Positions 23,522 to 35,783 of a DNA stretch of 64,000 nucleotides are shown here, piece after piece. A model generated the notes under the pieces. The model worked only from the letters and a program-made list of their open reading frames with translations. It was not told the DNA's origin and did not search any database. The DNA comes from Diplosphaera chodatii (lineage: Eukaryota; Chlorophyta; Trebouxiophyceae; Prasiolales; Stichococcaceae). Numbering within the stretch: the stretch's first letter is position 1; every line of letters begins with the position of its first letter. The DNA lies in NCBI GenBank assembly GCA_032358165.1, contig JAALGY010000054.1:310001-374000 (forward strand), read 5' to 3'. A program made the translations under genes and the position numbers.

Positions 23522-25062
23522 GGCCCCCGATGAGCAAACCAGTGGCATTGTAGCTAATCAGAAGCGGAGTGGCCACGGTGAAGCACAGTAGTGACGCCAT
23601 TTGGGCATAACACTTCTGCGGCATGATATTCAGAAACATGAGACAATTACAGTGCCAGCAAAGGGCATTCGGTCATGCACTGCCGGTTGTACTGATACCT
23701 GATGCAGTTTGAGAGCATCACCATGATGACTGGGAGGTTGCGCCTCACATGAACCACCATAGAATTTTTTCGCGTGATATCGTAGTGCTTTGTGGGGCAG
23801 TGTGCGTCGTTGGGATGCAATGGGCTGTCGTTGGTCTCAATGAATGTCAGCAAACCTTACACAATGATGATTCAGTTCGACATTGACAAACGCATCCAGT
23901 GCTATGCGAAAACAGCAACGACTCATGTTCCGGGCGGTGGCAGTCAGCAGTGCCTGCAATGCAGTGCTGACAGTCTCTGGCCTGCCTCAGTAGTTGTGCA
24001 TATAGCACAAACCCGCTGCGACACCAGCAATCGGATGACAACAGGTGCAGCTAAGCAAGCAAGACCCATTGCTGTGATCATGCCCCCCAGCCTCACACCC
24101 CTGCCGCCGCATCAACACAGTGCACGCCCAAGACTGGCAATCTGTCGTGAGCAACTAGGACTGTTTTGTGACAAACTAGGTGGCAGCCTGTTTGCCATCC
24201 GCTGAGCGTGTCCAGACTGCCAACTGCCCAACAGGCCCTTGCGACCACTGTAAACACCCACATGACCTCTATCTCTGTCCTGCCGCGTGCATTTAGCTCT
24301 TGAGCACCTATTCCCACTGCTGCTGCTGCTGCTGCTGCGTGTCTGCAACCCCTTGCAACGTGCGGAACCATGCGCATATGCCGCCAACTATATGTGGATG
24401 TGTGCTGCTCTGCCCCCTGCCTTCGATGCTCCGAAACTGCCACACTGCCTGATGATGCGCAGGCCTTCTTCTGCTACTCGCCGTCAAAAAGAACACCGCT
24501 CCGCTGCTGCTGCCGACCACAGCTGCCCCAAGCCATAGCTGCCTGTGCAGCGCCGTGTTGCAAATGCTGCAAGTGCAATGCTGTGAGATGCGCCCTCCCT
24601 CGTTTGTGGCGCCGGAGGCCCCCTGCCGAGCCGGCGAAAGAATTGCCATCCAGGGTGTGCCCCAGGACGCCGTGCGACTGGTGGCGGCAGCCCATGTTCG
24701 TCTGAGCGGCTGCCTGATACCGCCAGCCACAACCTTGGCGCCCTATAGCACCCCTGGGGGCCTTTGTGCTGGCTGTGCTGCTGTGCTGGCGGCGGGAGAT
24801 GCCGAGTCCACCTGACCCTGCACATCCCGCGCTGCAAGCACCGCTGCTGGCTGTGTTGGGAGCGCCTCACGGCACGCTGAACGTGCGCTTCGGCAGCTGG
24901 CTGGCAGCCTGCAGTGGCATCACGACACAGCTATGAGCACCTGCCACGTCAGTTCACAGGAGCGGTGAACCCGCTCATGCTCGCTGACTCCATGCACCAT
25001 CAACCTTGACTGCTTGACAGTATGATGAGAGGGACCTGGTGCCGCTCGGGTCTGCCCATTAG
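23522..25062. other. Convergent spacer between TauE/SafE and CSLA genes
   Basis: About 1.5 kb with both neighbours ending into it. A Cys-rich plus-strand reading frame at about 24370-24705 and overlapping frames to 24815 show no family motif and no convincing splice partner. A short (CTG)n run sits near 24320. I cannot support a gene. Confidence 0.45.
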
Positions 25063-28000
25063 TTACTGAAAGGCACAAGCAACTGTGCTCCCTATTGGTG
25101 ACTGTACCTTCTTGGCGGGCAGCTTGGTGTCGCCCGAGTCCAGGCGCCCGCCCAGCAGGCCGCCGCAGTCGACCAGGTTGAAGCCGAACGCAAAGAACAC
25201 CATGCCCTGCAGCACACAAGCGGGAGCACACGTCAGCGCTGCAGCCATGGAGGCAGGAGGCAGGTGCAGCACCCTGCAGCTGCAGCAGGGACATGACGCA
25301 GGGTTGCAGGGGGTCAAGACGGCGTGGGGCTCGCCTGCAGGAACAGGAAGATGGAGAACGTCCAGCGGTTGACGGTGAACACGCCGTAGAAGGCGGCCGC
25401 CAGCACGAAGCACGACATCGCCATCTCGCCTCCGTACAGGCGGCAGCTGCAGAGTAGCGAATGTATGCATTGAGCATCAGCATGGGAACTGTTGTTGCCA
25501 AGCAGCAGGAGGGCCAGCAGCTATCGCTCCCGCATGGTGGTGGCAGCAGCCCAAGCGCAGCATGAAGTAGACATCACGGCAGCTGCTCACAGCGGCACAT
25601 CTGACCCTAGGAGCTCACTTGCGGCTGGAGGTCATGACGGGGGTGGTGCCGGGCCGCACGTCGGAGGAGCCCAGCTTGGTGGTCACCACCCACTCGTGCG
25701 CGCCCTTCAGGTCCAGCATGCCTGCACATGGAGGCAGGGCACCACGTCAGCAAATGATTGATGAAGCATATCTCGAGCTTTGAGGTCATGCACAAGGGCG
25801 CTTGACAAAGCGACAAGCATGTTCACATGCACAAGATGAGGAGTGACAAGGTAGACGTTTCTTGGCGGTTGCGGTATGCGCAAACTCCTACCGGCGATGA
25901 CGGCGCCCAGCTTGACGATGCCCATGGCGTTCTCGAACAGCACATACAGGATGGAGTGCACCCAGCCGTTGGGCGTGAAGGCCGCCGTCGACAGCGTGAC
26001 CACCACCGGCAGGTGCACCAGCGCCCACAGCGGGATCGACACCTGATGGAGCAGAAACATGTACCGTGAGCACAGATACCCCTGAGGGTACCGCCAGACA
26101 GCGCTGACTTTGGGTGTAAGATCACTCATAGCGACAAACCAAAAACAGGAGAAGCTTGCAGCAACAGCAGATTGCAGCCAGCAAGCGACACTGTACAAGC
26201 TCTTGACACGTTGTGGTGAGGATGCAGGTCTTGTCGTCAACGTTCTTGCACAACACCGGGGCGGGGGCGCACCTCGGGGGTGAAGGTGGAGAGCGGGACC
26301 AGCATGCAGAAGAAGCCGAGCGACACCCAGTGCGTGGCGAACTTGCGGATGCCGAAGTAGCAGAACAGGATGTCCACCTGCGGCACGCCATGGTTCCACC
26401 ATGAGCACGCATCTCTTGCGGTAACACACCAGTATAGGAAAGCAGGCGCTTGATGCACAGCATGCAGCATCAGCATAGCAGCAAGGCAGCGGCAGCGGAA
26501 GCTGCATCATGCACAGACTGCTGCCCACACGATGTACCTTGCGGTGCAGCGGCAGGCTGGAGCGCCAGATGTAGTAGGCGGTCTTGCGCCACAGCTGCAC
26601 GGGGCCGCACGTCCAGCGGTGCTGCTGCTTGCGGTATGCGAAGAAGCTGGCTGGGAGCTGCAGGACATCAAGGATGGCAAGGTCAGGCATCACATACCGC
26701 ATTAGGGCTGTGCATCTCCTGCGTGTGCCAATTCGGATCATGTACTGGCCCTGTCATACCCAGTGGGCTGCCCAGTGCTTCAACGTAGTGCCCATCCAAC
26801 ATTTGTGCACACTGAGCACCTTCAGGTAAGCAAGGTGAAGGCCTCGAGTCCAGGACCCACCTCGTTCAGGCAGGTGGTGTCCTCCAGGAAGATGGCCTTC
26901 CAGCCGCCGACGTAAGAGCGCAGGGACAGGTCCATGTCCTCGACTGTGGTGCGCGAGTTCCAGCCGCCAATGGAGTCGATGCACTTTTTGCGCCTGCGCA
27001 CGAGACTCTCAATGTTTGTGGCGCATGTGGCAGAGGCAACGTGAAGGGACACTAGCATGTACCAATCACACTGTGACGCATACCTCAACACCTGACGACA
27101 GCGGATGGGCTCAGAAGGCACTTTTGCGCAGCAGCAGGCGAGGCTTGGAAGCGCACCAGACGCCTGCGGTGCCGTTGAAGTTGAAGAAGCTGCCGGTGCC
27201 GAAGTGCACCCACTGCTCGCACTTGCAATGGTAGTTGAGGCTGAGCTCCTGCGCCTGTAGGATATGGAAGAAGCCAGAGTCAATAGTAGTACCCAACAAC
27301 TGATATACATGTTGGTCACCTGCATGCGCCCCTTGGAGTAAGTTGAAACCGATATGTGCTCGACGACAAAAGACATTTACTGCCAGTCACTTAAGATGAC
27401 TGACAGTATCAGCACTAGCCAGATAACGAATGCCCACCTTGGTGAGGTACGACTCCTCGGGGTTGGTGAACACCCAGCGCGTCTGCACGTAGCCGATGTC
27501 GGCGTTGCCGACCAGGTAGGGCACCGTGCGCAGCAGGAAGTCGGGCTCCGGCTTGAAGTCCGCGTCGAAGATGGCGATGTACTCGCAGTCCGACAGGAAC
27601 TTGACGCCCTGTAATGTTTGGCGCCAGCCCGTGGGAACTGTTGTCTTACTTATGCAGGTTTGAGGCATTGTGCCCGCCGACCTTGCAGCGGCACACAGCA
27701 GCACACCCTAGACAGTCAGCTGCCCCACCAGATACCCTGCAACACCAGAGCACCCCAGGCAGCATTCGCACCTCGTGCAGCGCGCCGGCCTTGTAGCCGG
27801 CGCGGTTGGTGCGGCGGCGAACCTCCACCTCCACACCCCGCTCCCGCCACTCCAGCACCTTGTCGTCCACCAGGTCCCGCGTGCCCTTGTCCGTGGAGTC
27901 GTCCAGCACCTGCAGCCAGGCACCAGCCAGGTGGACATGAAATTCTCCATGTTCATCTGTGGGCGCGCGCGCGCCAACATGTGCATTGGAGTTGCCGCTG

Positions 28001-28744
28001 TTGGAGCACTGTGCCTGCGCTGCCCGAGGACAGGCGGCATGCCACCAGCCTCACGTGAGTGGAAGCAGCGCACTGTGAGACAGTACAGTAGCAAGCAGTG
28101 GAAAGCTTTCGGCAAGCTTAAAAGAAGATGCAGCTGCTCGCAGCAGAAGTGCCAGGGCATCGGGGACTATAGCGAAACAAACCTGGACGAAGAGGCGGCC
28201 TTTGGGCCACGTCTGCTCGCAGGCGGAGTCGATGGCGGCCTGGCACACGGCGCGCTCGTTGAACATGGGCAGCTGGACGGCCACCCTGGGGTACAGGTCC
28301 CCGCACACCACCGGGTCCGGCAGCGCCGAGAACTGAAAGTAGTCCTCGGGCTTGCGCCCGGTCACCCTCGTGCGTGCCTGAAGTGAAGGGATGTAGGGTG
28401 ATGCTGGGCTGGTGGTGCACATACGCCGTGGTAGGCTGCCTGCTGCCTTGGCTGTGCTGCCAGGTGAGTAATAACTCATATGGCATGCACGACTGAACAG
28501 CGCATGGCAGGACTCAGCTGTGGAACAAGCCAGTGGCAGACGAGGACTGTGCTTAAGACGGCACGTCGTGTAAGGGTCCACAGTATACACTGCAGGGGCG
28601 CACCTTCAGCTGCATGTACTTGGCCACATGGAAGACGCGGTCCAAGCTGACGACGACTGAGAGCGCCACCGCGATGCTGATCAGCGCATCGAGCAGCGCC
28701 ACATATAGCTCGTACGCCGAGTAGGTCATGTATGTGAACAACAT
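25063..28744 (-). CDS. Cellulose synthase-like A family GT2 enzyme (probable beta-mannan synthase)
   Basis: Golgi membrane glycosyltransferase of family GT2, close to plant CSLA proteins, which polymerise (gluco)mannan from GDP-sugars. The ATG at 28744 sits in a good context (GCAGCCATG) and begins an N-terminal membrane helix (LLDALISIAVALSVVVSLDR). The next exon holds the family's signature AVQLPMFNERAVCQAAIDSA (28300-28200). The catalytic set is complete: DDSTD (about 27900), DAD in FDADFKPEPDF (27558-27566), the ED of TVEDMDLSLRSY (about 26938), and QQHRW (26613-26627). Several C-terminal membrane helices follow (HWVSLGFFCMLVPLSTF, LWALVHLPVVVTLSTAAF, VLAAAFYGVFTVNRW, GMVFFAFGFNLVDCGG). 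The last reading frame runs to TAA at 25063; a GT after KLPAKK could be a donor, so the very C-terminus is uncertain. At least ten exons. Substrate (mannan rather than glucan) is inferred from family. Confidence 0.93.
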
Positions 28745-30729
28745 GGCTGCCGGCTGTCTGGGCGGGGCCCCTGGCGGGCGTCCGCGGCTGCTGGGGAAGC
28801 TGAGGGGTCAAGCGGCGACGGCGGCGCCGATGCCAAATTCAAGTGGCCGTGCTCAGCTCTGAGCACAAAGCCTTTTGCCGGAGACCTGTGCGTCGCCCAG
28901 TGCGTCGAGCACCTGCGCGGCTCGCCGCCTGCTGCACTTGCACGCGCCTGCGGCTGGGCTGCGGCTGCGTCCTCTGCCGCTGCTGGTTTGAGCACTCGCC
29001 GCTGGCTGCGCCTTGGGCAGCTGCTCGTGGGTCGGCGGCCTACTGCAACCAGCCTGCACATAGGGAATGGATTGTACGTGAGGCCAGGACGTGCTGCGTT
29101 GCAGGGCCAGCAAGGAGGTCATGTCCTGACACAAGTTCAAGTCGGGAGTGCTGCTGCACCACACAGACGCCAGGAAGTGCGACCTTTGCGATCCGCGGAC
29201 CAAAGCTGGACTGGCACAATACGCATCGACGGCTGTGGGGCGTCGAATTGGCCCTGCGACCTGTACTCCGGCTCAACAGAGCTGACGGCCCAGGCTAGGA
29301 CTAGGTTGCAATCTAGCGGGCCAAAGCGGTCAGCCTCCGCGCGTCGACGGGGGAGGTAGCCGCATGACCCACAGGGGAGACAACTGACCACAGCAATGCT
29401 GCTGGGACGCTTGCCCCGGGCTGAGACAGTGACCAGCTTGAAAGTGGGCCAGACAGCTACACAAAAGCAACAGGGTGACATCCAGGCTGCGGAGCCTCGG
29501 CAATGCATGTGTGGAGCGCAGGATGGATGCGGGCAGCAGACTGCCCTCTGATCCAGGCTGCGAGCGGCATGCAGACAGAACAGCTGCAGTCTGGGCGCCA
29601 CCCATGATGCACCACACGCACTGCCCGGCTTCCCCGCGCCACCAAACGCCCCAGGGCGCGTGTGGGGCTGCGCCAGTGCATGAGCAGGCTCTACACGATT
29701 TGCTGCGGCAGCTGTGGGCTTTGCCCCGGCGCAAAGGACCCCCTACTACGATGTGGTCCTGCCGCGGCCTTTGCCTCCTCAAAAATTGACAGCAGCAAAG
29801 GCAACCTCCCAGGCTGCGGCAGCGGCAGGAGGACCAAGTAGGCAGCCATACCGTGCCATCGGCGGGCAGCCGGCGGCGGGGCGTCGTCCACGGCAGGGGC
29901 CACTGGGTCAAGACCGACGGCCGACCGAACGGTGCATGTGGTCGGGCTCACCTGTGCGGCTTGCCCGCCCTGCCCAGCGATGACGCTTGCAACCAGCCGT
30001 GTTACTTGTGATCTAGCGGCTCGCTGTGGCGCGCTGGCTGCTGCGGCGCCGTGTAGTCGCCGTCGCCGGCCGTGCCGGTTTGGGGGGCAAAGCCAACAAT
30101 GAGCGGGTGCGGGGGCAGATGCCGTTTGCGCCGGAAAGCGGAGCTGATGCGATCTGCAGATCCAGGGTGTAGCGGAGCCCACAGGTCGGCGCAATGGGCT
30201 GAACAGGAACTGCAGCCGGCTCTTTGCGGGCGCAGAAAGCCTAGCTCCCGTCGGACAGGCGGGAAACTCAGACGGTTCCGTCAGACAGATGCTGAATTCC
30301 CGGTCGAGAAGTTAGTCACTGGCTGGAAGGTCGAAGCAGATGCGGGGCAGCTCCAACAGCGTGCGGTTGACAGGCACCCTGACGGTGAGGTGCTGATGCA
30401 CCCCAACCGCCATGACCTAGCATACAGGTCTTCAGCTGACAATGCCACGCAGCTGAGGAGTTGCACCGTGACAGCATGCGGATGCAGAAATGTGCCAAGC
30501 ACAAACAACAGAGCATCCCATTAACCCATGCAGATAAAGGCTGTTGGCGACATACAGCGAGCATCCGGGCGCATCGCAAACGCCGCGGGTCTTGCAAGGG
30601 TGTGCCCAGTACCTAGATGATGTATTTTACAGAGCGGGAACGACGGGCAGTGCACATGTAAGTGCCAATGCGACAGTAACAGCGCCCCTGACAGACTACT
30701 GTACAGCTTGGTTGTACAAGTACCGTTAC
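28745..30729. other. Spacer upstream of CSLA and downstream of the P450
   Basis: About 2 kb, GC-rich. A minus-strand ORF at 29691-30194 (167 codons) is the longest but is Arg/Ala/Pro-rich without a motif, and plus-strand frames of similar quality overlap it. No gene is supported. The part next to 28745 is presumably the CSLA promoter and 5' UTR. Confidence 0.45.
30627..30631 (-). terminator. Putative polyadenylation signal of the P450 gene
   Basis: TGTAA on the minus strand about 100 bases beyond the P450 stop. Confidence 0.4.
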
Positions 30730-33700
30730 TCACATGGCAGCTCGGGGCACACAGTGCATGTGCAGCCCGCCGCGCAGCTGCAGTGTCAAGTTGCCAATCT
30801 CTGCTGCTCTCACTCCTTCAGCGCCGCCCATCTGCAGCAAGCGGGACTCTTCATGTTGCGCGGGGATGATCTGACTACACATCTGGACATTCTGTGCAGA
30901 CAACATCGGTGCAGCAGTCCTGCAGTGTTGCTTCACCACGCCTACATCCAGCACTTCACATAACGTCAGGCTGCAGCTATGCATGGTGAGCACCTTCTCG
31001 GCAAGGCGGAAGCTGAAGTGTCCCATCAGCGTCGCTGCGGTGGTTGTATAGTTCAGGACCGCCTGCGCCCAACAGCAGCCGTCGTCCAGGGTCAGCAGCC
31101 AGCACACAGATTGTGGATCGCCACAGAGATAGTATACTCGGAGTATCATGCACTCGACTGACCAGAGCGCGACCGATGCAGCCGCGCTGTCCCTGGCTGA
31201 AAGGGTAGAACCGCCGCAGTCGAGCGCCTGTCTCATCTGCATGACAAGTACACATGATGATAACACTAGTCGCTTGATGTAAGGCCTCCTCGCGCCATAC
31301 CGCTACTCTGCAATGAGTGTGCATGAAACGCGTCCGCAGCTGCAGCTGTGCCTGTGCAGTGGTGCGCACCTGTCAGGGGGCTAGCCTGCTGCTGCCCCTT
31401 GCCACTCCCTGGCTGCGGCTGCACGTACTCACAGTCTGAGTCCAGCCAGCGCTCCTGCACAGGCAAACTACCATGGTGACACCCCCGCAGATAGGTGGCA
31501 GTGTGTGAAGCGCATGACCTCGATGTGATTGATGTGGTCACAGCGGGAGCTCACCGGCCGGAAGGCGTCTGGGTCGTCCCAGATGTCAGGGTGCGTGAAG
31601 GTGCCCAGAAAGAACACCCACATGAAGACGCCTGCAGGTCGCAGTGAACAGCTGGAGAGCTGTCGCCATGCCAAGGACGTTGCCATGTACACGCTGATAA
31701 CACTGTCTGCCTGAGTCATGGTGGGCACCCACAGCAGATGTTCCAAGTACCTGCGGGAACGGTCAGATTCCCCAGGCGTACGTCCTGCTTGCTGACGCGG
31801 AAGGTGCCCTCCCCTGCCGTCGGCAGCAAGCGCATCCCCTCCTGCAATGACATACATGTGTCGCTTTCTCTGCTGTCTGCACGGACGGTGCTTGCACATC
31901 TTGTAGGGTGCTACAAGCCGAGGGGGACAGCCTGCTGCGGGCCACCATCATCAGCATGCTTGGTGCTGTTCAACAGGAGGCTTTGTACAGCATCCTCGCG
32001 TAAAGCAAAGACGCCCGCTGATAAGGATATTTCAAGCGGTCGGCCACAGAATCGTGGCAACATAATGCACCTTCATAGCGCAGCTGAGGTAGTGCAGCTT
32101 CGGCAGGTCGTCCCAGCGCAGGGGGCGCGGCTGCGGCTGCTCCGGGGTGGCCAGCAGCCCCAGGCCCCGCAGCTCCTCGGTGATTTTGCGCTCCACCTCC
32201 GGGTGCTGGCTGACCAGGAACCTGCCACAAGTCACCAACAGTCGGACCGTGGCATGATGTGCATAGGATCTGCAATACGATCCGCGCAGGCGGAAGATGG
32301 CGGTGAGCTGCAATCGCGACGGTGTGCATGTGCAACCAGATGGCCCAGGTCGGCAGGAGCATGGGACGGGCTGATCAACAGGATGCTGACATGTGACAGG
32401 CGAGGTCTTACAGGAAGAAGGCGAGCGTGTGCGTGGTCGTGTCCATCCCCGCAATCATCGCGATGCTGAACTCTGCTGCGAGGCACTGGTCGCTCAATGG
32501 CCGCCCGGTCTCGGGGTCCTGTGCATAGATATGCGAGCAATCTGTTGCCGATGCCAGTTTCAGAGGAGCGCTGCCGTTGCCTCAGTGCGCCGCGCACTAC
32601 ATCAGTTGCGCCGCTGAGGGCAGGATGGCTCACCACCACTCGGAGTAGGTGCGCGGCAATGGAGACATCGTCATCTGCCGGCGGCCCCCGTGCCTTGACT
32701 TGCTGCACCAGGTCTGCCATGTACGCACGGAAGGCAGCGCACCGCTGCATGCCCCGCCGCACATCCTGCAGCCAGGACGCAGCAGCTGGTCCGTCTTGCA
32801 TGCTCAGACCCGACGCTGGTGTAGCATGCGGATGCCTCAATGAGCGGGCCGCGATGCCACAGGCCCCAATAGCGCTCGTGTGCACACCCCAACCGCAGCA
32901 CAAGCTCTGTAGATGCTGTAAGTGTGGGAAGAGGGCCAAGGATGAGGATTCTCATCCGGTTCAGTTTACTGCTTGATCCAAACCCTTTTCCGTTCTATCA
33001 GCTGCAGGCATACCTTGCGGAACCAGGCCGTGCTCTCACGAAAGCGATCCACAACGCGCGCCATGCCCTCTTCGATTGCTGCATGTGACAAGCGCTCGAG
33101 TACCTTGCTGCAATACTGCTTGGTAGTCATATGATGTCGTTGCCACGGCCATGCTTTGTTGTTCTCTACACACACACCAGACATGCAGCATGGCACCCGT
33201 AAAGCATTCCAACCTGAGTCACAACCTCACCTTGTTCCATCAGCTCGAAGATTCCTGGATCGTTCTCGCTGATGCTGCGTGTCGCGCCAAAGTCCGTGCC
33301 AAAGCCCACCTTGCCGATCACGTCCAGCGCCTGCTGGCACTGGAGTCAGTCAGGCCTCTCCGATTGCACATGCACGCGGGGCACCCTGCCCCTGCTGGTG
33401 GCTGCTGCCAGTATCTGCGCTGCAGTGCGCAGCTTTCTGCTGACATTTTGACGGTCAGCGCACCTCACGCTTCAGCGCGGCGTCTACATCCACCGGCGAG
33501 CTGGCGCCCTGTGCATACAGCGCCTCCACCAGCTGGCCCACGATGGCCAGCACCGCTGGGAACCCCTTCCTGCACGCCGCAACAGCATGGTGCCCCCTAT
33601 TAGCAGTCAAGAGTCTGAAGTGTGGTGGTCTCCCGGGTCGGGCTGTGGCGGGTGTCCACGTCTCGGCCAGGAGGAGTGCGTGCAGCATCACTCGCCTGAG

Positions 33701-34591
33701 GTTCTCGGTGGAGAATGCGGGTGCGACTGCGCGGCGCACAAGCCTGTGGTGCGGCCCTGTCGGCAGCGTGAACAGGGAGCCGTGCTCGCTCTTCTCGTCC
33801 CACAAATAGTCCAGCCGGCTGCAGCGCGACCAAGATTGATGAGCACAAGTCAGAGGGCAAGGCATGCACTGCCACTTGACCAAACAAATAGCATGAGCCC
33901 CCGTCTTTGAAGTGCAGAGGACACAGCAGTAGATGTGTCGTGGTTTGACAAGTATAGTCGCACCTGTACAGCACGACCCGTGACTTGTCGAGTCCATGGT
34001 GCATCCAGGCGCCCGGGCCCAGAAGTTGCGCCGCCATTGCAGGGTCTGATATTACCAGTGTGTGGTTCCACAAGAACCTGCAGTCCAACCAGGAAGCACC
34101 TGGAGTCCTTGATGACAGGGAGTTTGATGCAGCCAAGGCGTTTGCTCTGATCCAAAGGACTTCTGGACAGACAGCTGCTGTTGGCAGGTCATCCAGCGCG
34201 TGCGCATCACGCACCTGTAGCCGAAGATAGTGCCGTACTTTCGAGTCCACTGCTGCACTATGCGGTGGCGGCGGGGATCGGCGATTGAGGACACCACACC
34301 ACCCTTCAGCAGCGGCGACGGCACACTGCACATGCATGGCCATGGTATTGCTCATCATTGGTGTCAAAACTGGCACACACTGGTCATGTGTGTGTATGTC
34401 GCCTGTCCTACGATGTGTGAGTACACACACTGCAGCATCCGCCGCACTCTAGGCTCAAATGCGCACAAGGGGACGTTGGTCTGCATCCAGTTGTCTCGCC
34501 GCCGCCACGACAGGTAAAAGCGCGTGACTGCGGCAACGACCCATGCCGCTGCAACTGATAGCACGGCTTGTGCGACAGTTCGTAGCTCCAT
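30730..34591 (-). CDS. Cytochrome P450 monooxygenase
   Basis: A membrane-anchored haem-thiolate monooxygenase. The ATG at 34591 starts an N-terminal anchor (VAQAVLSVAAAWVVAAVTRF). Recognisable blocks follow in order: RKYGTIFGYR (about 34220), FLWNHTLVISDPAMAAQLLG, the C-helix HHRLVRRAVAPAFSTENLRR (about 33750-33690) and ALNVIGKVGFGTDFG (about 33300). Then come the I-helix oxygen-binding AGMDTT (32435-32452), the K-helix ExxR as EGMR (31830-31841), the PERF-like DAFRPVSSR, and the haem loop FSQGQRGCIG with the ligand Cys at 31178-31180. The C-terminal beta sheet ends LQLRGGLHMHCVPRAAM before TGA at 30730. All hallmark residues are present, so the enzyme should be functional. About twelve exons with GT-AG introns. 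I cannot assign a CYP family or substrate. Confidence 0.95.
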
Positions 34592-35783
34592 TGCTGCGCC
34601 TCAGCAACTGCGCTACAGATGCCCAGCAGCATGCATGTGCCTTTTCTTCGTGCGGTCACCACGAGGTTCGCGGTTGCCAAAATTGCAGGCTGATGTATCT
34701 AAATGCTCAGCAACATGGTCTTATGGAGCGTGCCAGGCAAGTGATACAGCTTCAGAGCCAGTGCTGGTTGTCGACAATCTTGAGCAGTTCCAGGGACGGC
34801 AACCTCCACTGAAACAAGGCTAACACCGCCTGCCGACAAGACAAGAACAATGCCGAAATGCAGCCAGTGCATGCTTGCAGATGCTTGAACGCAGCTTGCA
34901 GGTTTTGCTCCTTGGTTGTACGGGCAAGGACAGTTGTAGTTAGTAATTGGCAACCCCGTTCTCGCGGTCGCAACCCCCCTGCGCATCAGCGTCCGATTGC
35001 ACATGCTCAACAGGGACCCGTGCAGCCTCACCGCACGAGTCCTCGAGGTGAAGCTCATTTTCACATCGGGGCAAGTCGTGAGCTGCCTGACTGTTCGCAG
35101 CGCTCAGGCAACGGAGTCCCAACCCGGCACCTCCTGCCAGTAAAACGCAAATTTGACTTGATTGTGACACGACCTTGAATTACCGCACCGGAGCGCTGGT
35201 AGAAGCGTTCCTGGCAAGTATGTAGCGTCGGCACTGACGCCTTCGTGCCGGCGGGGCCAGCAGCACCCTCGTCGACTATTGCGTTGTCGACTACGCACTC
35301 GGCAAAGGGGCGGTGCCACCCAGCCAGTGGGCGCGCCGCCTAGCTGCTGATAAACCGCTTGCCAGTAAGAGTGGCGGGCCACAGTGTGCATTTGACGGCG
35401 TTTGCATGCTGAGTAGGTCCTTGCACGACCTGGCTTAGTTCACGTGGGGCAGACTTGGCTCAAGCTGGGCGATCGGGCCATCTGCATGAACATAGCCGTG
35501 CCTGGGCTCTCTCCAGGCCGTCAGTGCTTGGGCTTGATGTAGCGATCGTGCCCGAGCGGGCAAGCAGCGGCAGAAGGACAGAAGCCCGGCTGAGCTGTCG
35601 GATTGAAGGATGGCAGACGCCTGCATTCTGCACGTGCAGGCATCGGCGTGCGGTCTGTGACAGGGACTTGCTGGCCGTCTTGTCTGCGGCGTACGCGCCG
35701 TGCCAGGCGCGGACACGCGCTGCGAAATGACAGTGGAGGCGCAGCATCCGCACCGCTGAAGCAGCATCAGGCTGCCGGTGGCC
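34592..35783. promoter_or_regulatory. Divergent intergenic region (P450 / permease A)
   Basis: About 1.2 kb between divergent starts, presumed to hold both promoters and 5' UTRs. Short ORFs on both strands carry no motif, and no defined regulatory element is recognised. Confidence 0.4.

Noticed and set aside
25707..26741. 344-codon minus-strand ORF as a separate membrane protein
   Set aside because: Contains real CSLA exons in partly wrong frames. The CSLA exon chain explains it.
29691..30194. 167-codon minus-strand ORF between CSLA and P450
   Set aside because: Arg/Ala/Pro-rich, no motif, and overlapped by equally good plus-strand frames.
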